Source of the DNA: Gigaspora rosea
Lineage: Eukaryota; Glomeromycota; Glomeromycetes; Diversisporales; Gigasporaceae
Reading direction: 5' to 3'
DNA length: 64,000 bases
Assembly (NCBI GenBank): GCA_003550325.1
Contig: QKWP01000004.1
Location: 674,108 to 738,107, forward strand
Of the stretch, positions 47,322 to 58,140 are shown one piece after another. The notes under the pieces are model-generated. The model was not told where the DNA came from. It did no database searches and worked only from the letters and a program-made list of their open reading frames with translations. Position numbers and translations under genes: made by a program. Position 1 is the stretch's first letter; each line of letters opens with the position of its first letter.

Positions 47322-49294
47322 TACTATTTAATACAATATAATAGAATACTTGATTTTATATAACACTTTATATGTATCAAGACTTGGACTACAGTATATT
47401 TATAGATTTTATAATAAAAAAAAGTAAAAAAAAGTCTATACCAACAATTGAGCAAATTAATATAGCTTTTGTTAATAAACAAGTATATAAATACTTATAT
47501 AGAAATTTATCTGGTATTTATTCAAGAAAATACAAAGTATTTTGTTGTTAATTTAGATTTTTTTTAATAAGAAACTAAGCCAATATTTTCTTTATTGAGC
47601 AAATATTACAAAAACAGCAACTAATTTTGGGCCAATAGTAAATGTAGTACTACAAAAATTAAACGCTTCTGCAATATTATTTGCCCTGGTATTTTAGCAA
47701 CATTTAATGCTGCTTACAAAAAACTTCAAGGCCATGTTTTACAATTCTTGCATGTTTTTTGTTCTAAGCAATTCAAATGCTAATTGGGATTTATGTTCCT
47801 ATCAAACTATTAAAGGGCTTCATCATTTCTTCTTTAAGAATGAACAATTTGTTGCAATTTTAACTTGAGCACTATAGAATTTACAGATTTACACTTGTTT
47901 CGCAATTCCTCTATTAGAAAATTGATCGCAATTATATCTGGTTACCAATTTCTGCTTAGAACAATTTAAGAACTGAATCGCTTAAATTTTACAATGTTAT
48001 TAAAATTTGATTACATTGTTAATAAAATGAAAAATAAAATATAAATATAGTATCACGTGTTAATTTAATCCGATTATTATTGTTGTTAGTATGATAAAAA
48101 TTTCTAATTTGATAGTGTATTCCGTAACGTTCGAGTGATTAATGCAAGGATAGGGAGCTTAAAAATTTTACATAGTTGTGCAATCATATGATGCTGCTCT
48201 ATGTTACTATAATTCTTATAATGGATAATCAGTATTTGAGATAATGTAATCAAAATTATATTTGCCGAAACTATTACGGTACGCCAAGGGAAAATCTCTC
48301 ATAGAGTTCTTAAAATTCATAATTTACTGGACACAATTCCTAAAAGATCCAAGATAAACCAAGTTCAAATAAGAAATAACGATAAACTTGAATCCTGATA
48401 ACAGGATTTCTCAATTACAACGCCAAAACAACTCGGGTACATGAAATGGCTGTGAATGGGTCAATATCTGATGTTAGCAATAAGTAACAAGATGTTTGTC
48501 ATAGAGTTAGGTGTCCTCTTTAATATATTTGTAAGATCGATAGAATTTCACAATAATCAATTCACAAATTTACGGATTATGAAATCATGCGAATAGCATT
48601 TAAATAATTTTAATGAATTTTTTTTTTATTATGTTACTTAATTCTGAATAAGGTTCTTTGGGGGTTTTTTTTTGTAATATATATAATTAATATAAAAAGC
48701 ATAGTTTATGTTGATTATTGCACTCACGTGTTAGAGTTTTAAAATATTAAATATCACATGACAAAAATAATGCTTATTACTTACTTAATGCTTACACGAA
48801 ACCCTGAAGGTCCAAAAATCAACCCTGTTTATTATAAGATGATGTCAAAGTCATAGAAAAACTGCTATTTCTGGAATTATATGAACTGTCAAAATTTTTT
48901 TATTTTCTTGAAATGTCAAGTTTTCAACTGTCGTAATCTTGAACTGTCAAGAACCATGTATCTCAATTAAACTAGTCTAAACAAGTTCGCTTTGAAATAT
49001 TATTTAGGAAAAGGGTTGGAAATTGGCCATATGGCTGCAATTAGCCTTAGCCTTTTTGCTTGCCAAAGAATTATTTTATTGGTTAACTACTCAGAATTTT
49101 CAGATTAGCAAAAGATTATGTGTAAAGAATGTTAGATAGAATCATAAAAAAACAGGTATGCAGATAAATTTGTCTTGAAAGCATAGTATCATGTGAAGTT
49201 TTATTATTAATTATACATATCGTATAATCTATTAAACCAAATACAGTATATCGATATTTCATCTTTTGTTTATCGTTATGTAAGATTCCACAAT
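47322..49294. other. Nearly 2 kb without recognised feature
   Basis: AT-rich; 47600-47960 is somewhat mixed in composition and could be old coding sequence, but I find no motif. No inverted ends, long repeats or RNA genes seen. Confidence 0.45.
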
Positions 49295-49465
49295 GATAAT
49301 CAAAAAAATTCGTGTTCACATGCACAAAAGAAATATTTAATCACCATAACCGAATATATTCTTAAGCAATCGTACGTACGTAGTTTAATTATAGTATAAT
49401 CAAAAAAGTTTGTGTTCAACTACACAAAAGAATATAGTTAACCGAATATATTAAGCAATCGTAAT
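49295..49465. repeat. Tandem duplication with ~101-bp period
   Basis: Unit 1 (49295-49374, ataatcaaaaaaattcgtgt to aagcaatcgta) is repeated from 49396 with small deletions, ending near 49462. Words acacaaaagaa and accgaatata are shared. Non-coding. Confidence 0.75.
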
Positions 49466-49582
49466 ATCTTGAAGAGGATGAAATCACCTATTTATTATAT
49501 CGTATGTAAAATAAACCACCTCGTCACGGATGGATTCCAATATATCAATAATAATTCAATACTACAGTACTATGTATAACTC

Positions 49583-49799
49583 GTCCCTAAAATTCCGGGT
49601 CGGAATGCTTCGGAGTGCATCGGAATCGTTGGGCGGCTGGATCGGAATCGATCAATTTTGGCCCAAGATCATAAAAAATTTTACTAATGAAATCATCCAT
49701 TCATTAATTAAGTAAAAAATGCCCAGCTGATAATTTTGCTATAGAACCTGCTAACAACTTGTCCTAAACGCCGACCTAGATCCTGGAATTTTGGGGACC
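49583..49799. mobile_element. Possible ~217-bp MITE with GC-rich ends
   Basis: Left gtccctaaaattccgggtcgg resembles the complement of the right end, gtccccaaaattccaggatc followed by taggtcgg. The left end has clustered tcggaat words (49604-49650). No target duplication recognised. Confidence 0.45.
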
Positions 49800-50488
49800 C
49801 TCCTGTAAAATTCTACTAAGTATTAATAAGTAGATATTATTTCCTGCCATGCCATTAACATCTCTTCATTCTTGCATTTGTACGTTTCTGATCCTCTAAT
49901 ATCTTGGATATTTTCACACTAACTACATGTTTTGGCGTATGGTGCGGGAAGCTTCAACTCCAATCGCTTCACTTGTTTATTCATAGTAACCTGTAGACAG
50001 TCATTTAACCTAAATTAACCTAAAATACGAGCATGTGCTAAAAATAAATAGATTTTATAAAATTTAGTATAACACGTGGTATGTATAAGGCAATTTAATT
50101 GGTCAAAAAGAGAAATCATATACGTTTACTTTTTTAATAAATATCACAAGTTTTGTTCTTAAAACTGATCTTGTACATTTTATATATTTTAAAAGAGGAA
50201 TAGCATTTTTGTAAAGCTATTCTTTATGGAGATTTGAATTATTTGAATTCCTATCTCAGCTTTTGGAATCAACCTTTGCCGAAACTTATAATGGCACCAA
50301 CAAAGCATCTTTCTAACCGCTTTCCGTGTTATTTTTCGTGTTTTTCTGTTTACCATGCTTGAAACCTCAAAAAGGAGAAATAATAATCATGTCGAGTTTA
50401 TCAATTATGAATTTCATCTTGAATAGAGGTTCAATCCGGATTAATCTGTCAACCATTTATCCGCATTGTTATATCCGGATATCCAAGC

Positions 50489-51309
50489 CAGAGTGTCCAG
50501 CAATATTTGTAGCATCTAAAATAGCGCAAATTGCTACAAATAGCTAGCTACATGGTTTTTGTTAAATGCGAAATTTGCTACCAATACATAATTATAAGAC
50601 CTTTTTTCTTTTGTTTGTAAACAATTGGTAACTTTTGAATTTATCTGTGATAATCTTGGTACAAGTCAGATTCATTTATGCTTTTTATAAATATAAATGT
50701 CGTTATTTTTTTTTAAAAAAAAAATAAACAATTACAAATTATATTGGAGTTCAAAAACTGAGAATGAGCCCGATTCACGTAGATGATTGCTAATTTGCTA
50801 TTTTTGCTATTTTTCCTAACTATTTTTGCTATGGTGCAAATCATCTAAAGACATCCAAAATTGTAACTTCTCAATGGTAATTTGAAATTCGCAAAAATAA
50901 AAGCTTAATTTTATAGTCCTAGATAAGATCTCAAAAATACATTTTCTTTTTTTTGTAAAATTTCCTATTTGCCAAGGAGATTAGCAGAATTTTCAAGGAC
51001 TAAAATCGGCAAAGTTTGATCGGTGGGTTCTTTATCTGAAATTATACCTTCTAAGTAACGCAAGGATTCGCCTTACCGAAAATCGGTTTACTGACAGTTT
51101 ATTTAGCCGGCATCGCACCAAGTAAAAATTTATTAAAAATATATACCTGCAACTAATCAAATGCTAACCCTAACTCTATGTGGTGTCGGCTAAATGAACT
51201 TTCGGTGAAATGACTCTTGGTGAAGTCAGCAGCACTGGTAACGCAGATTTGATGCGACTAGATGATTTGCACTATAGCTATTTTTGACTATTAATAGCTG
51301 GACACTCTG
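50489..51309. mobile_element. hAT-type MITE whose right target duplication is split by another insertion
   Basis: Ends cagagtgtccagc and gctggacactctg. Left 8-bp duplication atccaagc at 50481-50488. The right copy is interrupted after atcc (51310-51313) by the next element and is complete as atccaagc at 51738-51745. Inside, an inner inverted pair (tttagccggcatcgcacca, tggtgtcggctaaatg) near 51100-51200 marks another small hairpin with a taaccctaact word. No gene. Confidence 0.8.
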
Positions 51310-51313
51310 ATCC

Positions 51314-51732
51314 TAGTGTTTGTAGTCGACCATGATTTATCGGACTCACTAAGTCAATATTTAAAAATCGGCTTAGCCGGCTAAGTCAAAGTCGATCTCC
51401 CTAATTGTGCTTTCAGAAGTTATCGGAGATTTTCTCATATTTTTTCTTAAACTTGCTCGTATTTTATGTTCGTTGACTTTCTTTCAGAATTTTTCAGATC
51501 TTACTATCATACAATTCCTATTTTTAAAATTTTTTTTTTTAATTCCATAATTCTATATATACCAATCTCATTTTTACTAAGAGGGGTAATCTAAATCACC
51601 GAATAGAATTGATCTAAATTTGAGTGGTTACTGTAATTTTTAATATAATCAAACATAAAATCGACTAAGTCGATTTTTTGAAAAATCGGCTGACTAAGCC
51701 GGTGAAGTCGATAAAATCGACTACAAACACTA
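51314..51732. mobile_element. MITE with 9-bp target duplication, inserted at the edge of the hAT MITE
   Basis: Ends tagtgtttgtagtcga and tcgactacaaacacta. A perfect 9-bp duplication ctctgatcc lies at 51305-51313 and 51733-51741. Interior inverted words aatcggcttagccggc and gccggtgaagtcg. A 9-bp duplication suggests Mutator-type mobilisation; an 8-bp duplication with one shared base at the junction (hAT) is the alternative. Confidence 0.75.
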
Positions 51733-51745
51733 CTCTGATCCAAGC

Positions 51746-52897
51746 GAATTCAACCGAATTATCTGATGTATTAAGGATTACAAAGTTCTAAAGTAATCAA
51801 TAATATAAATTAGAGAAATCCAATTCTCACCCAGATAAAATAGAATTTCTCTAATTTAGGTTGTTGATTACCTTAGAATTTGTAATTATCAAATAAAAAT
51901 TTATATTGTTGATTACCTTAGAACTTTTAATTGTCAAACAAATCTGAATAATTTATCAAATTATTCGGTTATCCACTTATTAATCCATTTTAACCAATTA
52001 CTTATTATGTATTGAATATCTGATAGATAAATGGATAAGATGGGAACGCTAATCCTGAAGTCGTTTGATCATTCGTTTTCATACGAAAAATGGCTTTGTA
52101 CCCTATAAAAAAAAAAAGTCGATCCGTGTTTTATATATTCTCCGTAGATGTTGCATATTTACGGAATTATAACCTTAAAATCATGGGAGATTATTCAACT
52201 TGTGTTTCGAGATTGAAGATGTCAATTTATCCTTTTTTGATATAAGGTTGCCCGTGTGATTACATATTTTCTATATCATATTCACCTATTTTACCGCGCT
52301 AAAAAAGATTTCTTGCAAATCTTTGATTTATCTATCTGCCATTATGTTAATCATAAATCTAACTCTAAACTAAATTTGGTTACTGTCACCACCGATATAG
52401 TTAAATTTTGAACTACCGTCAGATAAATTGAATTATGTAAATTTTCTTGCTATAAATCAATAACTCTACATTTCTTGTTCTGGCGTGAGCAGTTGCTCTA
52501 ATGTTTAGATAACTTACCATTAACTTGGCGGTAATCTACCGATAGTAACTTACTAATTAGCCTAATCCGAATTGTGTATCTTGACCTATACTATGATTAA
52601 TGGTTCAAAGTTAGTAAGAAATCTACAGTATAATGTTAATATTTTATAGATATTGTGCAGATGATTTAAATATCGGTATTATTGCTGCAGTTTTTGACGA
52701 TTGAGTTCGATTTGATTTCATACTGTAAATAAAATTGATTAACACAGATACTCCAATATGTGAATAATTAGTAGAACCAATCAGAAGCGTGAGAGAAATT
52801 AGTAAATTCGCTGTAAATATGAACATTTGTAATAATATCTTGATCCGTTGGGGATTAGCGGAAACTTCGTTTCCGCTTATTAACATACGGATCAGGG
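51746..52897. other. Unassigned sequence
   Basis: A short inverted pair with taaattagagaaatccaattc and agaatttctctaatttagg (51808-51858) makes a small hairpin. The rest (52000-52897) is mixed AT-rich sequence. A 104-codon open stretch on the minus strand (52644-52958) runs across an element end and shows no known motif. Confidence 0.4.
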
Positions 52898-53791
52898 TAT
52901 TCCATATCGGCGTGTTTGGTTCATAATATTTGAGTAACCCCAAAATTTTGGGGTCCAAATGTAGATCAATTTTTATAGTCGAATTTTATAAAACGAATTA
53001 TTACAAGTATACTAAAGTACGTAGTATATTTTAATATATAAAAATATGACTACTGTATAAACTTTTTAATATTAAAAAGCAAACTCATATTTGTACATAA
53101 GCACTAAATAGAAAAAATCTAACTTGAATAATCATAGTATTATTAATAAAGATATATATTTGTATATGAATTGTCTCCACTAAAACAATATTGATAAAAA
53201 AATACCACATAGAGAATATCGTGTAAGATATTTACCAAATATTCCTACAAAGGCATTCTCACTGCTAAATACTTGATTTCCAATGGTGCGATGATGGTTT
53301 TTTAGATGCTTCTAAATTTCTCATATCATAGCTTTTTTAATATGATCAAGCTTATAGTTAGGTAGTGGCAATATATATGCAAAGACAGTATATTATAGTC
53401 CTTATGTTTTATTGTTTCATGACATTTAAGACCACGTTGAGTCTTGTAAGATCGTGAACGTGTACAAAGAGAAAAGTAAATCTTGAAGTACTAATTGAAT
53501 TAGACATAACTAGCTATTTTAAATAGGTAATATATAAAATAAAACTTATATAACAGTAAATTCTACTATACTATATACCTATTGGTCAAAAAGACAATGG
53601 GTTGAAGTTTTGAACAATGGGTTCCAACGCGTTTACTTATATTTTTTATAGTAAATAAATATTTTTAAGATGTTATTTAAATGATTTTCATACTTACATG
53701 ATATTAAAATAGGGCGTGATTAGTGCGTGATCTAATAAAATTTGGGGTACTATAGTATAATTTTGAGACCCTAAAAACCAAACATGCGGAT
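52898..53791. mobile_element. Probable ~0.9-kb MITE with GTGTTTGGTT-type ends
   Basis: Left catatcggcgtgtttggtt and right aaccaaacatgcggatatg are inverted; just inside are ccccaaaattttggggtcc and gagaccctaaaa. The GTGTTTGGTT end resembles Tourist/Harbinger MITEs. No clear 3-bp duplication chosen. Non-coding. Confidence 0.55.
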
Positions 53792-53869
53792 ATGCTTAAT
53801 TTATTCTCCCATGATCTTGATATAGTGATCTGAGGATTATATGATAATCACATATATAGTAATATACTA

Positions 53870-54513
53870 TCCCTTAGATTGTAACACAGGCAAATTTGCC
53901 TGCGTATTTTAAAATTTTTAATAAAATTTTAAATATTGATTTTAGCCATATCTTTTCTAAGTAAAAAATATTCTTTAAGTTTTGTTTTAGTAACTTTGTT
54001 ATAAAATTTTTTTAAAATCATTAGAAAACTTTAATATAATAAATGTTTAAAGTTCTTGTATTGGCATTTTTACTATTAAAATTTTTCTTTAGATTTTTTC
54101 AAATTTTATATGTTCCCGTCTATAAAAAAAATCTTTACTTCTAATACAAGTCTTAATTTTTACAAGTAAATCATTAAAGTTGCAATAATGAAAGTTGTCA
54201 TCCTTTATATAAACTACAATATTGTCTTAAGAACTATAGTTCTAAAACTAAAACTAAATAAGATCGCAGAAAAATTGTAATAAAATTTTTTAAAAAAATT
54301 TTTTCTTAAAATTATCTATTTTCAGCTTATATGTAACTATAATTTATTTTCTTATAATATAAAAACTAATTTTGCAAAAAAGTAATCCTTATTTTCAAAT
54401 ATAATTGTACAAAGTTTTATTTAATTATTTTAGTATTTTAAAAAAGTAAATCAGAGCTAAAAAAGTGCAAAAATGCAGGCAAATTTGCCTGTGTTCTACT
54501 ACAATCTAAGGGA
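53870..54513. mobile_element. TA-flanked MITE family TCCCTTAGATTG, copy 2
   Basis: Ends tcccttagattgtaacacag and, reversed, tcccttagattgtagtagaac. TA on both sides (53868-53869, 54514-54515). gcaggcaaatttgcctg-type words sit just inside both ends, as in 11252-11920. Confidence 0.8.
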
Positions 54514-54515
54514 TA

Positions 54516-54950
54516 GTTAAGGAAATATATACTCAAATTTTTTTAAACATACATTATAAGTAAATACGCATTGTAAATTTTCTATAAATGCATAATATAC
54601 ACATACAGTAAAAGAACTATATAGTTTTCTTTATAAATGTATACCCTCTTTAAATGTATATTTGACTTCTTTTTATTATTATTATTATATATATTATGTA
54701 TAATAGTGAAAAAATTTTTATATAATTAGTATATATGTATATTTAATATATATATAGTAAAAATTTTTTATATTTATAATATATAAACATTATTAAAGAA
54801 GATGGAACAATACTAGTCATTGCTAAGTGAAGATATCAATTTCTACCTATACATGCATATAGCTCCATCAAGCAATGCACAAAGGAATATCCCTCATGCT
54901 CTATTTATATCTCTATCTATAACTACACTACAATTTTTATATTTATAAAT
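54516..54950. other. AT-rich region with gcatttata-family words and TA microsatellite
   Basis: Words ataaatgcataatatac and ctctttaaatgtatatttg (54545-54665) recall the Tigger-like MITE family, but no complete ends are seen. TA-rich repeats at 54685-54790. Confidence 0.4.
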
Positions 54951-54954
54951 TTTT

Positions 54955-55440
54955 CTACCACCGAGATTTGTATATTATCACACCACGAGCAGGTTTTGAG
55001 GTATACGCTTCATTTTGTATGATAATTTTGACACTAGTTTCTTTGACTTTGGATTTTAGCCTCTGTCTAAACATATAGTATAACCATGTTAACATACTTC
55101 TTACAACCTTGGAGTTGATCTTCTTTTTTTTCCTCTTCACTATGTTTATCATGCCTAATTCCGGAATTATAACCATATCATAATTTTTTAATAGATAATT
55201 TATTGTATTTTTGTGATGTTTATTTTTTAAATTCTTAATTTTTTGAAATATTTGGGTTATATCTTTATTGATTCTTATAGCTTTCTTTTTCTTTCTTTTG
55301 GAACTTGAATTGTTTAATTTATCCCTTTTAGAGCTTAGTTTGTTAGTATAATAAGCTAATATTATTAACCTTTGAAAATCAGTTTTTTTTATTTCACAAG
55401 TATCTTCAGATAGTGAGTATGTAGTGAATAAGAACCACAA
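54955..55440 (-). pseudogene. Fanzor/TnpB-like RNA-guided nuclease remnant
   Basis: A 161-codon minus-strand frame reads like the C-terminal RuvC half of a Fanzor (eukaryotic TnpB). Residues 4-9 (LFTTYS, preceded out of the chosen start by an IDY-type codon run) sit where the family has IDPGxRTFxTxYS. A basic helical region (30-80) ends in NKHHKNTINYLLKNYD. IIPEL follows at 91-95. The family's signature helix KINSKVVRSMLTWLYYMFRQ is at 107-126, then VKIIIQNEAYTSK (137-149). The catalytic first Asp motif is altered (IDY instead of IDPG), the Cys pairs of the zinc finger after AYTSK are missing, and the last Asp motif is absent. A stop lies just upstream in the same frame. So it is a decayed, truncated copy. 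Family members cut DNA guided by an RNA from the element's end; none is identifiable here. Family call is by motif recognition only. Confidence 0.72.
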
Positions 55441-55459
55441 ATAATCTATGTGAGCTCAT

Positions 55460-55563
55460 ATTTGGCCATCATAGTAAATTTTTTTTTTGGGTAGAACTTT
55501 TATATTGGTATATATAAGCTATATTTTAATATTAGATCAGACTTTTAAAGTTTTTTTTAACTT
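55460..55563. other. Upstream flank of the Fanzor remnant
   Basis: The sequence that should encode the N-terminal half of the nuclease is replaced by AT-rich DNA and then by an A-rich minisatellite. No conserved residues are readable. Confidence 0.4.
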
Positions 55564-55850
55564 TTTTTGAAATACAACATTTTCTAAAAAAAAAAGAAAT
55601 TATATTCTTTAAAAAAAAAAAAAAAAGCGGTATTACATTCACTAAAAAAAAAAATAAAATTACATTCTCTAAAAAAACAAAATTACATTTTCTAAAAAAA
55701 ACAAAATTATATTCTCTAAAAAAAACAAATTACATTCTCAAAAAAAAAAAAAATTACATTTTATACCAAAAAAAACCCAAAATTACACTCACTAAAAAAA
55801 CTGAATTACATTCTATACATTCTAAAAAAAAAACTAAATTTTATTCTTTA
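55564..55850. repeat. A-rich minisatellite (aaattacattctctaaaaaaaac)n
   Basis: About eleven degenerate units of roughly 22-30 bp, each with aattacattctctaaaaaa in some form and variable A-run lengths. Non-coding. Confidence 0.85.
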
Positions 55851-56039
55851 TAAAAAATATTTTAATTTCTTACTTTATATTTTTATTAGCATATTTATAT
55901 ATAAAATTTTGTAAAAATTACTATATTAGTATTCTTTTAAATATACTTTTTTTTACTCATAAGCTGTTTTCAAATATAATTTTTTTATTCAATACCTACT
56001 TTTCAATATAACCTTTTTTAAAAAAAGAGCCTATAGTTT

Positions 56040-56215
56040 TGTGAGTCGATAGTATAGTAGTTGTGCTCCCAGAACATTAACTGTTTCAAACGTAAGATCA
56101 CTAGTTCAAGCCCTACTAGAGAACAAAATTAACTATATGAAGTTATGAGACAGATAAGCTGAACTAGGATACTAGGACCACATTTGATGGTTCAGCCATA
56201 TTAAAAATATATATG
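56040..56215 (+). mobile_element. tRNA-derived SINE-like sequence
   Basis: A tRNA-like head gagtcgatagtatagtagtt (A-box-like) is followed 50-60 bp later by ctagttcaagccctactaga (B-box-like). A non-tRNA body follows (gagacagataagctgaactagg) and an AT tail near 56200. Similar in layout to the minus-strand sequence at 15035-15125. No functional tRNA is claimed. Confidence 0.5.
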
Positions 56216-56229
56216 GTGTGATTTTAGCA

Positions 56230-56790
56230 AAAAAAGAATACCTTTAATGAAAATTCAGTCAAAATACAAAGTTGGACACTTCTGGTGAAATTTTGGTTAA
56301 AAGAAATTTAAAACAGTTTCAGCTAAAACCTCCAGTTGTAAATAGGTCATCCAGATATAATCCGGTTGTGAACAATCTAAAAATATGTTATACCAACCTA
56401 ATAAAGAAAAGGCAGAATCTGGGCTTAGGAGGACCTGCTTCTACCCAAAACAAAAAAATGACCAATGAAATAATACCTTGAGAAGGTTAGGATAAAAAAA
56501 AAATACTAATTGGAATGCAGTATGGACCACTATAGGAGCCAATTATATCAAGGTCTTTCATGAAGAGTTGAATGGATAGTAGAGTAATTTTGCCTCCTTC
56601 TGGGATAAAAATTTCTAGAAAAATTGAATTGGGTCAGAAGCCAATAAACACTACCAGACAGGCTTAGTAAGAATAGAACAATTCAGAAGACTGAGTATGG
56701 AATTAGGAAGACAGACAGTCTATAGATTGTTCAGATAAATTAGAAAATTGTTCATGTAACTAAAGATATAGGGGCCCTTAACTAATACAA
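56230..56790 (+). other. Degenerate coding-like sequence, family unknown
   Basis: Between stops, stretches such as NWNAVWTTIGANY, KVFHEELNG and VRIEQFRRLSMELGRQ read like a decayed protein in one frame (about 56505-56740). A 69-codon open stretch precedes it (56272-56481). I cannot name a family. Confidence 0.3.
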
Positions 56791-56799
56791 AAATGAAAT

Positions 56800-58140
56800 A
56801 AAAAGTGTGCCAACTAGCACCCTGATAGCAATAAGCCAGAAGGTTAAAAAAAAAGGTGCCTATATTAGCAATTTTTCAAATATGACTTTATATAATAAGA
56901 AAAGTTGTTTAGAAAGACAAAATATACTTACTATGAATTTTCATATAAAATTAGTGAACTTTTTATTAATATATTTTTTATTTTGTGTTTTAAAAAAAAA
57001 TTAAATGGTTTGTAATTATTTTGCAGAAGTATAAAATAAAAAAAATGAATTAATAAAAAGTTTTCTAGTTTATATAAAAATTTTATAATAAGTATATTTT
57101 GTTCTCTTGAACAACTTTTTTTATTATAAAAGTTGATTTACTTAATATTTAGACTTTTATATATAACAACTATCTGCATTTGTATATAAAATTTTTTTTA
57201 AAATTTTTTTTAAAAATTTTTATCTATATTTTACCTTTTTATAAACATATTTACTCATTATTATATAATATAATTATATAAAGATAATTTTTTGTAAGCA
57301 TATTTTTATATAATTACAATAAGTGTATAACAAAATACATAATATATAGAGAGATGACTATATTTATTTAAAAATTTTGTATTTTCATATAATCAGTAGA
57401 AAATAGAACAGATAACATAATCTTTGATTATTCAGTCAAATTTTATTTTAAATTTGATTGGCTAATAACCAATCACATATTTAATTAACTTTTTTTTATT
57501 GGTTTACATAATCAGCATTATCAATAATCATACAAAATAAAATGCAATCAAAAAAAATTTTTTTCAAAAGTGAACCCAAAAAAGAATAAATAGTGCTATA
57601 ATCAAATCTATGACAATATAAATAGCACTGAATTGTGCTTGAGCACAAAATAAAATAGCAATATAAAACTTTGTCTAAACTCTAAGTGTTAATAATTGGT
57701 TACTAGTATGGTAGTATAAATAAAACTCTATTAAATCCTACTTTTAAAAAAAACAAAAAAAAACAAACAAAAAAAAAAACAAAAAAACAAGAAAAAAAAC
57801 TGAAAAAAAGAAAAAAACACTTTAAAAGATGCTCTAAAAAAATAAGTATACTAAACTTAATAAATATAACAACAAAAGAAAAAATAGCCCAGAAAAAACA
57901 GGAAAATGTTAATATATTAAATGAGATAAATAATATTAAATACAGTTCAAATGAATATAGTGATTAGAAGAAAAATAAAAAATAGATAAAGAAAAAATTT
58001 AGATGAATATAGTAATGAGAAGAGGAATAAAATAAATAAAAAGAAAAGAATATAAATTCATTTACTTACAATACTTCTAGTATAGAAAAAAAGGCTAAAA
58101 ATAAAAAAAATAAGAGATATCCCAAAATTAATCTATTATC
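56800..58140. other. AT-rich region with A-rich tracts
   Basis: An A/AAAC-rich low-complexity tract lies at about 57744-57830, and 57890-58130 is purine-rich. Short open stretches only. No gene or element ends recognised. Confidence 0.5.

Noticed and set aside
54955-55440. Bacterial IS605/IS200 insertion
   Set aside because: No TnpA, no bacterial signals, composition as AT-rich as the surroundings; motif pattern closer to eukaryotic Fanzor.
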